From assembly GCF_006717075.1 (NCBI RefSeq), contig NZ_VFQC01000001.1, positions 62,001 through 126,000 on the forward strand: a stretch of DNA of 64,000 bases. The letters are read 5' to 3'. Under the pieces are notes generated by a model. That model had not been told where the DNA came from. It did not search any database and saw only the letters and a list, made by a program, of their open reading frames with translations. Position 1 is the stretch's first letter, and each line of letters starts with the position of its first letter. The stretch is from Haloactinospora alba. Lineage in GTDB: Bacteria; Actinomycetota; Actinomycetes; Streptosporangiales; Streptosporangiaceae. The translations under genes and the position numbers were made by a program. Shown here piece after piece: positions 8,004-16,774 of this stretch.

Positions 8004-8767
8004 TGGCCGCCACGACACCGCTGACGGCGCGCCCGGAGGACGAGTCGGCGGCCGGCGCACCCACCGTGGTGGCGGTGGAACGCGGCGGGGACGGCACCCG
8101 CCCCGTCGCGTTGGAGACCGGCACCTTCCTGGCGCCCTGCGTGATGTCGCGGCCCGGCAGCGCGCTGCGGGTGGCGCTGACCGGGGTGCGGGCGGCCCTG
8201 TGCGCCGGCGACGACCTCGAACTCCGGGTGGAGGTGGGTCCCGGCGCCGAGCTGGACCTGCTCGACCCCAACGGGACACTGGCCTACAACGCGCGCGGCG
8301 GCGCGGCCGCGTGGCGCGCCCGGGTCACCCTCGCCGAGGGCGCCCGCATGACGTGGTACGAACCCTCCTTCGTGGTCGCCGACGGCGCCGACGTCACGCG
8401 CGACGTCGCCGTGGACCTCGCCTCGGGCGCGGAGCTGCTGTGGCGCGAGACCCTGGTGCTGGGCCGTACGGGCGAACGCGGCGGTGCGCTGCGCGCCACC
8501 ACCCGTGTGGAGTACGCGGGGCGGGAGATGCTCGTGGAGGACCTCGACGCGCGCGACCCCGACGAACGGGAACTCCCCGGTCTGGTGGGCTCCGCGCGGG
8601 TGCTCGGCCAGGTGGGTCTGTTCGGCCGCGTACCCGACGGGCCGACCGGGCCCAGTCGGCTCGACCTGGCCGGTCCGGGCGCGTTGTGGCGTTCGCTGGC
8701 CCGCCGCACCTTCCGCGCCGACGCCGAGATGGACCCGGTGTGGCGCGCGTGGGGCGGGGAGGTGTGA
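8003..8767 (+). CDS. ureD: Urease accessory protein UreD/UreH
   Basis: 254 residues; the start overlaps the ureG stop as TGATG. UreD-type features include PGSALRVALTGVRAALCAGDDLELRV, a beta-rich scaffold with LLDPNGTLAYN, and WYEPSFVVADGADV near the middle. UreD is the platform that docks UreFG on the urease trimer. As the last gene of the operon it completes the ABCFGD set. It is divergent from proteobacterial UreD, as usual in this phylum. Confidence 0.9.
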   Translation: MAATTPLTARPEDESAAGAPTVVAVERGGDGTRPVALETGTFLAPCVMSRPGSALRVALTGVRAALCAGDDLELRVEVGPGAELDLLDPNGTLAYNARGGAAAWRARVTLAEGARMTWYEPSFVVADGADVTRDVAVDLASGAELLWRETLVLGRTGERGGALRATTRVEYAGREMLVEDLDARDPDERELPGLVGSARVLGQVGLFGRVPDGPTGPSRLDLAGPGALWRSLARRTFRADAEMDPVWRAWGGEV

Positions 8768-8888
8768 CCACGCGCGGGTGAGCGCGTCGGAGGCGGGCCG
8801 GAGGCGGTGCCCCTCCCGGGGACGCCGCGTCGCGGTGCCTCGTCGCGCTGTGCTGTGTTGCTTGCGTCACACCCGGTTCCGGGGTTGG

Positions 8889-10178
8889 ATGGCGGCCATG
8901 CTTCCAGCCCTCAGCCGCCGGCGTGCTCTCCTCGCCGCGGGCGGTGCGGCGGCGGGCGCACTCGTTCCCGGCCCCGCGCGGGCCAGCGGCACCTTCCCGG
9001 TGCTGCGCCCCGGCAGTGCCGGTGAGGCGGGTCTGGGCCGCGACGCCCTCGCCGCCCTCGACGACGTGATCACGGCCCGAACGGGACCGGGACCGGACGC
9101 GGCGTTCCCCGGCGCCGTGCTGCTCGTCGCCAGGGGCGGCGTCGTCGCCAAGCACACGGCCTACGGCCACGCCCAGACCCACCGCGGCGAGGTGCCGCTG
9201 CGCCACCCCCGGCCGATGCGGCCGGAAACCCTCGTCGACGTGGCGTCCTGCACGAAGGTCCTCGCCACCACCGCGTCGGTGATGGCGCTGGTGGACGACG
9301 GCGCCGTGTCCCTGGACGCGCCCGTGGCGCGCTGGATCCCGGACGTGCCCGAGGCCGTCACCGTGCGCAGGCTCCTCACCCACACCGCGGGGTTGTGGGA
9401 GTGGCAGCCCACCTACCTGTGGGCCGTCACGCCCGAGGACGCCGTCTCCCACGTGACCGGGCTCCCGCTGCGTTACGGCGTCGGCGACGGCAGGCACTAC
9501 TCGGACCTCGGTTTCATGCTCCTCGGGGAGGTCGTGCGCCGCGCGAGCGGCCGCTCCCTGTCCGCCTACGCCCGCCGCAGGGTGCACCGCCGGCTCGGGA
9601 TGGTGAACACGGCGTTCCGGCCGCGGCGCGGCGGGGTCGCGGCGACGTCGCTCGGCAACCGGACCGAGCGGCGGATGATCGGGACGGAGGAGCCCTACCC
9701 CGTACTCGGGGACCGCGGCGTCGAGGACTTCGAGGGCTGGCGGGAGCACACTCTCGTGGGCGAGGTGAACGACGGGAACTCCGCCTACGCGTTCCACGGT
9801 GTGGCGGGCCACGCCGGGCTGTTCACCACCGCGCGCGACATCGCCGTGTTCGCGCAGACCCTCGCCAACGGCGGGGGTTACGGGCACCGCCGGGTCTTCG
9901 CCGGGCCGACGGTCGACGAGTTCACCAGCGACGCGTTCCACTCCGGGCAGGGCCTCGGCTTCTGGACCCACCGTTTCGACGGCATCGCCGGGCTCGGGGA
10001 GGGCGGTGTCGGGCACAGCGGCTTCACCGGGGTGGAGTTCGCCGTCGACCGCGGCGACGGGCTGGTCGTCGTCCTGCTCACCAACCGGCTGCATCCCCGA
10101 CTGCCGGCGGCGTCGGTGGATCCGGCCTGGCGCGCGGTGCGGGAGGGTGTGGGGGAGGCCCTCGCGCGTACGGGATAA
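8889..10178 (+). CDS. Tat-exported serine hydrolase of the beta-lactamase/penicillin-binding fold
   Basis: 429 residues from the ATG at 8889 (8898 is also possible). The N-terminus has a twin-arginine signal (SRRRALLAAGG) and an Ala-rich h-region ending near ARASG. Catalytic motifs of the class C/EstB-type family are present: Ser-x-x-Lys in SCTK, Tyr in HYSDLG, and a GHSGFTG element in the KTG position. It probably acts outside the membrane as an esterase, D-aminopeptidase or beta-lactamase-like enzyme; the substrate cannot be read. It is monocistronic, with a strong hairpin behind it. Confidence 0.88.
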   Translation: MAAMLPALSRRRALLAAGGAAAGALVPGPARASGTFPVLRPGSAGEAGLGRDALAALDDVITARTGPGPDAAFPGAVLLVARGGVVAKHTAYGHAQTHRGEVPLRHPRPMRPETLVDVASCTKVLATTASVMALVDDGAVSLDAPVARWIPDVPEAVTVRRLLTHTAGLWEWQPTYLWAVTPEDAVSHVTGLPLRYGVGDGRHYSDLGFMLLGEVVRRASGRSLSAYARRRVHRRLGMVNTAFRPRRGGVAATSLGNRTERRMIGTEEPYPVLGDRGVEDFEGWREHTLVGEVNDGNSAYAFHGVAGHAGLFTTARDIAVFAQTLANGGGYGHRRVFAGPTVDEFTSDAFHSGQGLGFWTHRFDGIAGLGEGGVGHSGFTGVEFAVDRGDGLVVVLLTNRLHPRLPAASVDPAWRAVREGVGEALARTG

Positions 10179-10236
10179 GCACGGGAGTCCGCCGGCGGGC
10201 ATCCTCAGTCGGCCGCGCCGCTCGTGTGCGTGGCCG

Positions 10237-10269
10237 GTGCCTGGTTCCGCGGCCGCCGGAACCAGGCAC
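10237..10269 (+). terminator. Hairpin terminator of the serine hydrolase gene
   Basis: A perfect 12-bp stem GTGCCTGGTTCC / GGAACCAGGCAC with a 9-nt loop, 59 bases after the stop. It lacks a long T-run, as is common in high-GC actinobacteria. Confidence 0.7.
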
Positions 10270-10350
10270 GCGTGTTGCGCACTCGCCCTGTGCGGGCGGT
10301 TGTGCGCCCGTTAGGCTCTACGCGAGGGGGGCAAGGCGTCGAGGAAGCGA

Positions 10351-11205
10351 GTGGAGTTCATGTCCGCGAAACGGCAAGAGGGGTCCCGGTTGAAGGACGC
10401 GGAACAGGGGCAGGTGAACCTGCGTCTGGACGTGCCGCACTCCGCCCGGGTGTACGACTGCATCCTGGGGGGCAAGGACAACTACCAGCCCGACCGGGAG
10501 GCTGCCAAGGCCATGATGGCGGAGTGGCCGGCCCTGCCGATCCACATGCAGGCCAACCGGTACTTCATGAACCGGGTCGGCCACTACCTGGCCGCCAAGG
10601 AGGGGATCCGCCAGTTCCTGGACATCGGTACCGGGCTGCCCACCGAGCCCAACCTGCACGAGGTGGTGCAGCGGGTGGACCCCGCATCCCGGATCGTCTA
10701 CGTGGACAACGACCCCATCGTCCTCACGCACGCCCGCGCGCTGCTGGCCAGCAGCGACGAGGGGATGACGAACTACGTGGACGCCGACATGCGCGACCCG
10801 GAGAGTATCATCACCGCTCCCGAGTTCACCGAGACGCTGGACCTGGACCGGCCGGTGGCGCTGACCGTGATCGCCATGGTCCACTTCCTGCTGGACGAGG
10901 ACGACGCCTACGGCATCATCAACCGTCTGCTGGAGCCGCTGTGCCCGGGGAGCTTCCTGGCGATGTCGATCGGGACGGCGGACTTCGCCCCGGACGAGGT
11001 GCACCGCGTCGCGCGGGAGTACGAGGCGCGGGGTATGCCGATGCGGCTGCGCAACAGGGCCGAGGCGGAACGCTTCTTCGACGGGATGGACCTGGTGGAG
11101 CCGGGCGTGACCCAGGTGCACCACTGGCACCCCCACCCGAACGCGGTCGGGACGGTCAACGACGCCGACATCGCCATGTACGGCGGGGTCGCGCGCAAGC
11201 GCTGA
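10351..11205 (+). CDS. SAM-dependent methyltransferase, SAV2177/DUF574 family
   Basis: 284 residues. GTG at 10351 has GAGGAA upstream; ATG at 10360 is an alternative start. Family signatures are VPHSARVYDCILGGKDNYQPD at the N-terminus, a Rossmann SAM site (FLDIGTGLPTEPNLHEV, VYVDNDPIVLTHARALL), and AVTVIAMVHFLLDEDD. The family is abundant in actinomycetes, with mostly unknown small-molecule substrates. It stands alone and is followed by a convergent gene. Confidence 0.93.
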   Translation: MEFMSAKRQEGSRLKDAEQGQVNLRLDVPHSARVYDCILGGKDNYQPDREAAKAMMAEWPALPIHMQANRYFMNRVGHYLAAKEGIRQFLDIGTGLPTEPNLHEVVQRVDPASRIVYVDNDPIVLTHARALLASSDEGMTNYVDADMRDPESIITAPEFTETLDLDRPVALTVIAMVHFLLDEDDAYGIINRLLEPLCPGSFLAMSIGTADFAPDEVHRVAREYEARGMPMRLRNRAEAERFFDGMDLVEPGVTQVHHWHPHPNAVGTVNDADIAMYGGVARKR

Positions 11206-11275
11206 CACCGCGGGTGGCACGGGACGACTGGCCGGCGCGTGGGGCGGTCGCGTCACGCGCCGATAGGGCGGGTCC

Positions 11276-11863
11276 TCACGTGGGGGACTCGGGGCCGGAC
11301 TCGTCCGAGCGGGAGCCGAGCAGGCGTTCGATCCGCGCCAGCCGCTCGTTGAGCGCGTCGGTGTCCGCCACGGTGGCGCTGCGCTTGTCCCGGCGCAGCT
11401 GCACGAGGAGCTTCCCGCCGGGTACCAGGACGACCCGCTGCACGTCGCGGATGTCCTGGCCGCCCCCGCCCTGGACCGTCCAGGCCACGTCGGACTTGCG
11501 GATGCCCAACCGCCGCATGGCGTCGGGTTCGTAGCTGCCGTCGCGGGCCAGCACCACCGGTGAGCCCTCGAGGAGCCGCCACGCCCACGTCCACCGGTTC
11601 TGGGCGCGCACCAGCAGGGAGTCGCAGCCCAGCAGCACGACGGCGCCGATCACCGCCCCGCTCAGCGAGTACTCCGGTCCGATGATCGCGTTCTGCACCA
11701 CGTTGGCCAGCAGAAGCATCACCACGAGGTCCATGGTGTTCAGCTGGGCGGTGTCGCGTTTGCCGAGCAGGCGCAGCAGCAGCGCGACAACCAGGTACAC
11801 CAGGACGGTCCGCAGCACCTTCTCCGCGGGCGGGATGCCGGTGACGAACAGGTCGTGCCACAC
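11276..11863 (-). CDS. DUF421 (YetF/YcaP-type) membrane protein
   Basis: 195 residues from a GTG at 11863, preceded by GGGGGAGG at 7-base spacing. There are three N-terminal membrane helices (VLRTVLVYLVVALLLRLLG, MDLVVMLLLANVVQNAII, SGAVIGAVVLLGCDSLLV), then the conserved soluble domain with GSPVVLARDGSYEPDAMRRLGI. The function of the family is unsettled; in spore formers it affects spores and envelope. A charged C-terminal tail follows the domain. Confidence 0.85.
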   Translation of the reverse strand: MWHDLFVTGIPPAEKVLRTVLVYLVVALLLRLLGKRDTAQLNTMDLVVMLLLANVVQNAIIGPEYSLSGAVIGAVVLLGCDSLLVRAQNRWTWAWRLLEGSPVVLARDGSYEPDAMRRLGIRKSDVAWTVQGGGGQDIRDVQRVVLVPGGKLLVQLRRDKRSATVADTDALNERLARIERLLGSRSDESGPESPT

Positions 11864-11994
11864 GCGCCGACCTCCCCCTCGGGAACAACAGGGTCCTCCG
11901 CGAGGGTAGGCCGCCGGGGGTGGTCGCGCCCGGAAACGCGCCGGTCCGGCGCGACGTCGTTCGCGGTGCGGCCCCGTCCGCGCGGGACGCGGGG

Positions 11995-12579
11995 TCAGGA
12001 GGCCGGAGAGCGCGGTGCGAGCAGCGGTGCGAGCTCCGCGCGGACCTCGTCGAGGGGGGCGGTGTCGCGGCGGGTGCGGCACAGGAGCAGGGCGCCCTCG
12101 ACGGCGGCGACGGTGAGGGTGGCCAGCCGGGCGGCCCGGGGCGCCGGTGTGCCGTGCGCCGTGAGCAGGTCCTCAAGCTGGGCGTGCCACCGGTCGAACA
12201 CCGTGCGGGCCAGGGTGGTCGCCTCGGGCGGGGCCGGTTGGGCGTCCACGGCGACCGCGGCGACGGGGCAGCCGGCGAGGTAGTCGGTGTCCAGCAGGGA
12301 GCGTTTCCAGCTTTCGACGAAGTGTTCCAGCGCGCTGGCGGGGTCACCGTGCTGGACTGCGGCGCGGAGCTCGGAGGAGACGTGCTCGCCCGCCCGCTCG
12401 ATCGCGCCGCGGACCAGTTCGTCCCGGCCGCCGGGGAAGTGGTGGTAGACGGAGCCGCGCGGCGCGCCGCTGCGGGCGAGGACCGCGTCGACGGTGACGG
12501 CGGCGGCGCCGCGTTCCCGCAGCAGCGCGACCGCGCCGTCGAGCATGCGCTGTTTGGTCCGGCCTCCGGTGCGTTCCAT
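11995..12579 (-). CDS. TetR-family transcriptional repressor
   Basis: 194 residues from ATG 12579 (MERTGGRTKQRMLDGA). The N-terminal HTH reads AVTVDAVLARSGAPRGSVYHHFPGGRDEL. The ligand-binding domain contains CPVAAVAVDAQP, typical of the C-terminal domain of the TetR_C_11/LmrA-like group. It is divergent from an enoyl-CoA-hydratase-type gene across a 27-bp near-perfect palindrome, its likely operator. Confidence 0.93.
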   Translation of the reverse strand: MERTGGRTKQRMLDGAVALLRERGAAAVTVDAVLARSGAPRGSVYHHFPGGRDELVRGAIERAGEHVSSELRAAVQHGDPASALEHFVESWKRSLLDTDYLAGCPVAAVAVDAQPAPPEATTLARTVFDRWHAQLEDLLTAHGTPAPRAARLATLTVAAVEGALLLCRTRRDTAPLDEVRAELAPLLAPRSPAS

Positions 12580-12614
12580 GTGGGTCGCTTCCGTGGTTGC
12601 TCTCCCGTCCGACC

Positions 12615-12646
12615 TTGACACTATGGAGTATGCCATATTCCATAGT
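12615..12646 (+). promoter_or_regulatory. TTGACA box abutting a 27-bp near-palindromic TetR operator
   Basis: TTGACA (12615-12620) runs into ACTATGGAGTATGCCATATTCCATAGT (12620-12646 as a whole), which matches its own reverse complement except at one symmetric pair and the centre. It is the only AT-rich tract between the divergent TetR and crotonase genes and would block both promoters when bound. Confidence 0.75.
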
Positions 12647-12731
12647 TACTATTCAGTAGGTCCGGTCGCGCGGCCGGGTAACGGACAAAGGCGGCCGGAC
12701 CGTACACAACGACGAAGGGACGGGAGCACCC

Positions 12732-13538
12732 ATGGGAGAGAGCGCGCGCGACGGCGAACCAGTGGTGACGGTGGAACTGCGCGACCACGTGCTGCTGATC
12801 GGGCTGAACCGCCCGGCCAAGCGCAACGCCGTCAACCAGGAGGTACTCAACGCGCTGGCTCAGGCCTACGGGCGCCTGGAGGACGACCCCGACGCCTGGG
12901 TCGGGGTGCTGTACGCCCACGGTGAGCACTTCACCGCCGGACTCGACCTGGCGGACGTGGCCGGACGGATCACCTCGGGGGAGAACCGCTACGACGCCGA
13001 CGAGGCGATCGACCCGTGGGGCCTGGTCGGCCGGGACCGGTCCAAACCCGTGGTGGCCGCGGTGCAGGGATGGTGCCTGACGCTCGGCATCGAGCTGCTG
13101 CTGGCCTCCGACATCCGCGTCGCCGCCTCTGACAGCCGCTTCTCCCAGCTCGAGGTGCAGCGCGGCATCTACCCCTTCGGCGGGGCCACGATCCGCTTCC
13201 CCCAGGACGCCGGGTGGGGCAACGCGATGCGCTGGCTGCTGACCGGTGACGAGTTCGACTCCGCGGAGGCGCTGCGGATCGGACTGGTGCAGGAGGTCGC
13301 CGAGCCCGGCACCCAGGTGGAGCGGGCGGTGGAGTTCGCCGACCGCATCGTCGGCCGGACCGCTCCGCTGGGCGTGCGTGCCACCCTGGCCTCCGCGCGC
13401 CGTTCCCGGGTCGAGGGGCACCAGGCGGCCGCGCAGCGGCTCGTCCCGGACCTGACCGCGCTGTTCGACACGAACGACGCCTCCGAGGGGATGGCGTCGT
13501 TCGTGGAGCGCCGCCCCGCCGTCTTCACCGGCCGCTGA
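12732..13538 (+). CDS. Crotonase / enoyl-CoA hydratase-isomerase family protein
   Basis: 268 residues, ATG at 12732 after GAAGGGACGGGAG. The crotonase fold is clear: LIGLNRPAKRNAVN, the first oxyanion-hole loop AHGEHFTAGLDLADV, and the second GWCLTLGIELLLASDIRVA. The usual catalytic Glu region reads EVQRGIYPFGGATIRFP, so the reaction (hydratase, isomerase or other) is not determined. Divergent from TetR across its operator, so expression is probably induced by an acyl-type ligand. Confidence 0.9.
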   Translation: MGESARDGEPVVTVELRDHVLLIGLNRPAKRNAVNQEVLNALAQAYGRLEDDPDAWVGVLYAHGEHFTAGLDLADVAGRITSGENRYDADEAIDPWGLVGRDRSKPVVAAVQGWCLTLGIELLLASDIRVAASDSRFSQLEVQRGIYPFGGATIRFPQDAGWGNAMRWLLTGDEFDSAEALRIGLVQEVAEPGTQVERAVEFADRIVGRTAPLGVRATLASARRSRVEGHQAAAQRLVPDLTALFDTNDASEGMASFVERRPAVFTGR

Positions 13539-13954
13539 GGCCGCTCCCGAGCCATGCCCCGCCCCTGTCCGGCCGTGCGGAGACCGGGACGGCGGGCGGG
13601 GCGGCACCACGAGTGGCCGCGGCCGAAGGACTCTCTCCCGCGTCTCCCCTTTCTCTCCTGGGGTCAACGGGACCGCACCGCGCCCCGGCGAACGTGTTCT
13701 CCCCGCGCTCGCCGCTGCCCTCCAGCGCACCGCTCGCCCCGTGCCTTCGTCGCTGACCCGTAGCCCTTCCGGCGAGCGCTACCGATGCGCCGCGTCCGGG
13801 GCCGTGGTGCGGCCCCGCGCGGCCCTTCCCTCTCCTCGCGCCCCGCGGCCCAGCGCGCCGGCCCCCGGCGGTGTGACACCCGTGGTCTGAGACTGGCAGG
13901 AGTCGGTGATCGAGTGATCTGTATTCTCCGGCGTGCCTCCCGAATCCGTCACTT
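13539..13954. other. Non-coding gap
   Basis: GC-rich sequence with no codon pattern on either strand that I trust. A loose GC-rich inverted repeat just after the crotonase stop could be its terminator. The right end, where AT content rises, marks the border of the accessory stretch that follows. Confidence 0.4.
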
Positions 13955-14698
13955 TCAGTGACTAGGGCGTTGCGTTGACCGCACTGTCTTGGCAGTGGCG
14001 GTGATGAACTCTGCTACCAAGGTCAAGGCCTCGTCGCACTGGCGTCCCACCGCTGTCACGACGCGGTGTCGGCGGCCGCGTGTGCCTTTGCCCGACGGTT
14101 CGATCAGGTCCAGCTCGTGGGCGACCTCGTTGCGGGCCTGGAAGAAGTCATTGTGATTGCGCAGCTTAGTGTCGGAAAGCGAGGCAGAATCGAGCCCGAG
14201 CGCGTCGCGGCAACGACCGAGATCACTCGGGCTTTGGATGCTTGCCGCGGTCGTGTCCTGCACGTAAAGACCGATCAGTTCGGCCTGCGGGTCTAACGCG
14301 GCGATGGCCTTCTTGGTCGTGTTGGTCAGGTTCCCGCCAAATCGCTTATTTCCGTCGAGCACATACCCTTTGAACGCGCCACGCGCCTTGCTGTCCCTGC
14401 TCAGGAGCGTTCCTAGAGCATCTTCCATCAGCGTCCGGAGGCATGTGTCCATCCCCGCCGCTGTGAAGACAATGGCAGCTCGCACCAGATCCCGGTGTCT
14501 CTCGGCGATGGATCCCTGAGGGTTCTTCTGAGCGGATCGCAGTTCGTTGAACGTGTCGAAGAGTCCCGATACCGACTGATGCGTGGCCACGTAACGTGCC
14601 CAACTGCGTTGCACCTCGTCCGGGCAATTCCTTGGCTTGCGCCGGAGTGGAGACAGGCTCAGTTGAGTCACCCCGGTCGCTTTTGCATCCTCTGGCAC
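13955..14698 (-). CDS. HEPN-like protein (RiboL-PSP-HEPN type), putative RNase
   Basis: 247 residues from a GTG at 14698. A TACAGT -10-like box lies about 7 bases upstream, so the mRNA may be leaderless. Helical segments at about 66-95 (RHRDLVRAAIVFTAAGMDTCLRTL) and a HEPN-type R-x4-H motif at 189-194 (RNEVAH), followed by ELDL, match the RiboL-PSP-HEPN pattern. HEPN domains of this kind are metal-independent RNases or RNA-binding parts of defence and toxin systems. The next gene upstream on this strand is a PD-(D/E)xK protein. The family match is by eye; no direct partner is proven. Confidence 0.6.
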   Translation of the reverse strand: MPEDAKATGVTQLSLSPLRRKPRNCPDEVQRSWARYVATHQSVSGLFDTFNELRSAQKNPQGSIAERHRDLVRAAIVFTAAGMDTCLRTLMEDALGTLLSRDSKARGAFKGYVLDGNKRFGGNLTNTTKKAIAALDPQAELIGLYVQDTTAASIQSPSDLGRCRDALGLDSASLSDTKLRNHNDFFQARNEVAHELDLIEPSGKGTRGRRHRVVTAVGRQCDEALTLVAEFITATAKTVRSTQRPSH

Positions 14699-14917
14699 AC
14701 CCTCACTGTAGGGGTGTTGGTAAGGAGCGTGTCAGGAGGTGCCAACTACGGGTGCCATTAACGAACGCGTCACCAGCCGCAAACGAGCTATGAGCCTCCC
14801 CTCCTGTCGAGTCGGCCTCCTCTGAACTGTCCGAGAACCGTTCGATTCTCGGATACGGCTGCGCGGTCCCGGGGGCGCTGGCGCCGATCAGCAGGGGCGG
14901 CGCCGGTGGAGTACTGC

Positions 14918-15958
14918 CTATGGTTTCAGGATCCTTAGCACGGCGCCCACTGTCGTCCTGAGGGCATCGAGTAACTCCGGCCCACTGGCATCGCCGGACA
15001 CTTCCAGAGGCACCCACGCGTGTCCATCGTCGCGTCGGACCTTGCGCGACAGTTCCGACGCCATGAGTCGCTGCAGGGCCGCCTGGAATCCGCCGGATCC
15101 CCTGTCGTCCTTGTGGAGCATCAGCCAGAACGGGGTCAGCCCCTCGTCGGCGAACCTGCCCCAGACTCCGACCTGCACCCAGGTATCCGGGCTGATCATC
15201 GGCAGATACCGATATACCCATGGCTCCGTCGGCACCAGCTTTCCTTGCCTCGGCAAGCTGCGGGGGCTCCAAGACCCCAGCAACTGCCTCGTGACGACGT
15301 CCACGATCTCGACGAGGTCGCTCGCTCGCTCTTGCCAGTCTCGGCCGGTGGCGGTTCCGGCGAGAGGCGGTGTCACGCATCCGCCCAGCGTGTGGCACAT
15401 GGCCCTCAACTGGCGCAGGTCACCGGCGAGCCCGGCATCACTGGACTCCTCGGCGACGGCAGCCCACACGTTGAGCCACTCATCCCAGGTGACGATAGCG
15501 TGTGCCGCCGTCTCAGACTGAGCGTTGATCGTCCGCTCGAGGATCCGCTTCGCCTCGTCCACGCGGCTGGGCGGGACGAGTATGAACAAAGCGCCGCGGT
15601 GGGGACCGGACCGCCGGTTGAGGCCCGCGAGATAGGCGGCTACCTGATCGTCGGTCAGATGTGCGCCGAACTTGGCCTCGACAAGGGCGATGGTGTGACC
15701 GTCCACATCGAGCATCGCGATGTCGGGCCGGGACCTGTCATCGTGCACTGGTTCGGGAACGAACCGTTCCACACTGGTGAGGTCCATGCCGACCTGCGTC
15801 CCCAGGTGCGCAAGCATCGCAGCGCGAAGCCCTGGATCGGACGCCAGCCAGGTCAGGGATGTGGTTGCCGCGATCTCGCCCATGCTCATGAACCAGCCCT
15901 CGCCGGCAAGTTGGCCCAGCAGTGGGACTCGGCCATCCGGGGAGGCAGTGTCTGCCAT
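14918..15958 (-). CDS. PD-(D/E)xK nuclease-superfamily protein
   Basis: 346 residues from ATG 15958. Residues 77-96 carry the PD-(D/E)xK core: RPDI (Asp79), a strand, then LVEAKF (Glu94, Lys96), preceded by a helix with possible Glu. The rest includes DQVAAYLAGLNRR and a C-terminal half rich in Trp, unlike sequences I can name. Such proteins are common in restriction and defence loci. Spacing to the HEPN-like gene downstream is 219 bases, so they could be separate units. Codon use is less biased than in the flanking core genes, in line with acquisition. Confidence 0.7.
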   Translation of the reverse strand: MADTASPDGRVPLLGQLAGEGWFMSMGEIAATTSLTWLASDPGLRAAMLAHLGTQVGMDLTSVERFVPEPVHDDRSRPDIAMLDVDGHTIALVEAKFGAHLTDDQVAAYLAGLNRRSGPHRGALFILVPPSRVDEAKRILERTINAQSETAAHAIVTWDEWLNVWAAVAEESSDAGLAGDLRQLRAMCHTLGGCVTPPLAGTATGRDWQERASDLVEIVDVVTRQLLGSWSPRSLPRQGKLVPTEPWVYRYLPMISPDTWVQVGVWGRFADEGLTPFWLMLHKDDRGSGGFQAALQRLMASELSRKVRRDDGHAWVPLEVSGDASGPELLDALRTTVGAVLRILKP

Positions 15959-16124
15959 GGCCACACCGTAGACCGCCGCGGGACACATGCGTTACGGGCC
16001 GGGGTTCCCGACGCTACGGCGAGGGGCAAAGTAGGGCTCCGGTAGTGCCCGGGACCTGCAGGCGCCCAGTGCGAGTGGTCTCTACGATGAGGCCGAGGGC
16101 CTTGCGCGCGAGGAGCCCGGAGCG

Positions 16125-16286
16125 TCAGGTCTCCTCGGCCGCCGCCAGCGCCAGTGTCGCCTGCGCCTGGGCTGTCGCCGCTATGGCGGCGGCCTCCGAG
16201 GGCTCGTAGGGGTTGTCCGCGGCCGCCGTGGACAGGCGGTCGGCCTTCATGCGTGCCTCGCGGTACTGCGCGTGGTAGTCGCTCAT
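16125..16286 (-). CDS. Small Ala-rich hypothetical protein (53 aa)
   Basis: ATG at 16286 reading MSDYHAQYREARMKADRLS, then an Ala-rich helix ending in AAAEET. Third-position GC is high and the composition is helical, which supports coding, but no ribosome site is evident. No family recognised. Confidence 0.4.
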   Translation of the reverse strand: MSDYHAQYREARMKADRLSTAAADNPYEPSEAAAIAATAQAQATLALAAAEET

Positions 16287-16407
16287 GGAGGAACCCTACG
16301 GTCGCCCGCCCGCGGGAGCCGGTCGGCAGGGGCCGAGGGACGCCACCGAAATCGGCGTCGTCGCAACGGTGACGATCCCCCACCGACCGAAAAGCCCACT
16401 GTAAGCC

Positions 16408-16596
16408 CTGATCGCCGAGCTGCGCGAGTGGACGCACACGCACGACCCGCACGTGCGCGCCGCCGTCGAGCTGCTCATCGACTACGACGATGCCATGTGG
16501 CTGCGTCGTCCCGAGTTTACCGACCGGTTCGTCGCCGACACGCACCCGAGACCACCCGGGCGCTCTGCCACGGCCGCTCTCGGACATCCCGTGTAA
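16408..16596 (+). pseudogene. 5'-truncated remnant of a small hypothetical gene
   Basis: The frame from 16408 reads LIAELREWTHTHDPHVRAAV, ELLIDYDDAMWLRRPEFTDR and onward to a TAA at 16594. It looks like protein but has a stop (TAA, 16402) just before it and no ATG/GTG/TTG at its head. Probably the 3' part of a decayed gene; a CTG start is an outside possibility. Confidence 0.35.
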
Positions 16597-16774
16597 ACCC
16601 ACAGCGGCGGTGGGCGCCGGGCCCTGAGCGAGCGGGCCCGCGGAGCATACGCGCCAGATGATCAACCGACCCGCGCGCGGCTTCCAGTCGGCTCCGGGAC
16701 GCCGCCGCGCGCGGCGGCGTCCCGGAGCCCAAAACCGGGTGCCGGTGCTCCGTGACGGTTCACAGGCCCAGCTC

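Noticed and set aside
14703-14917. Possible third gene between the HEPN-like and PD-(D/E)xK genes
   Set aside because: No frame with coding bias in the gap; the longer frame here overlaps the nuclease gene antisense.
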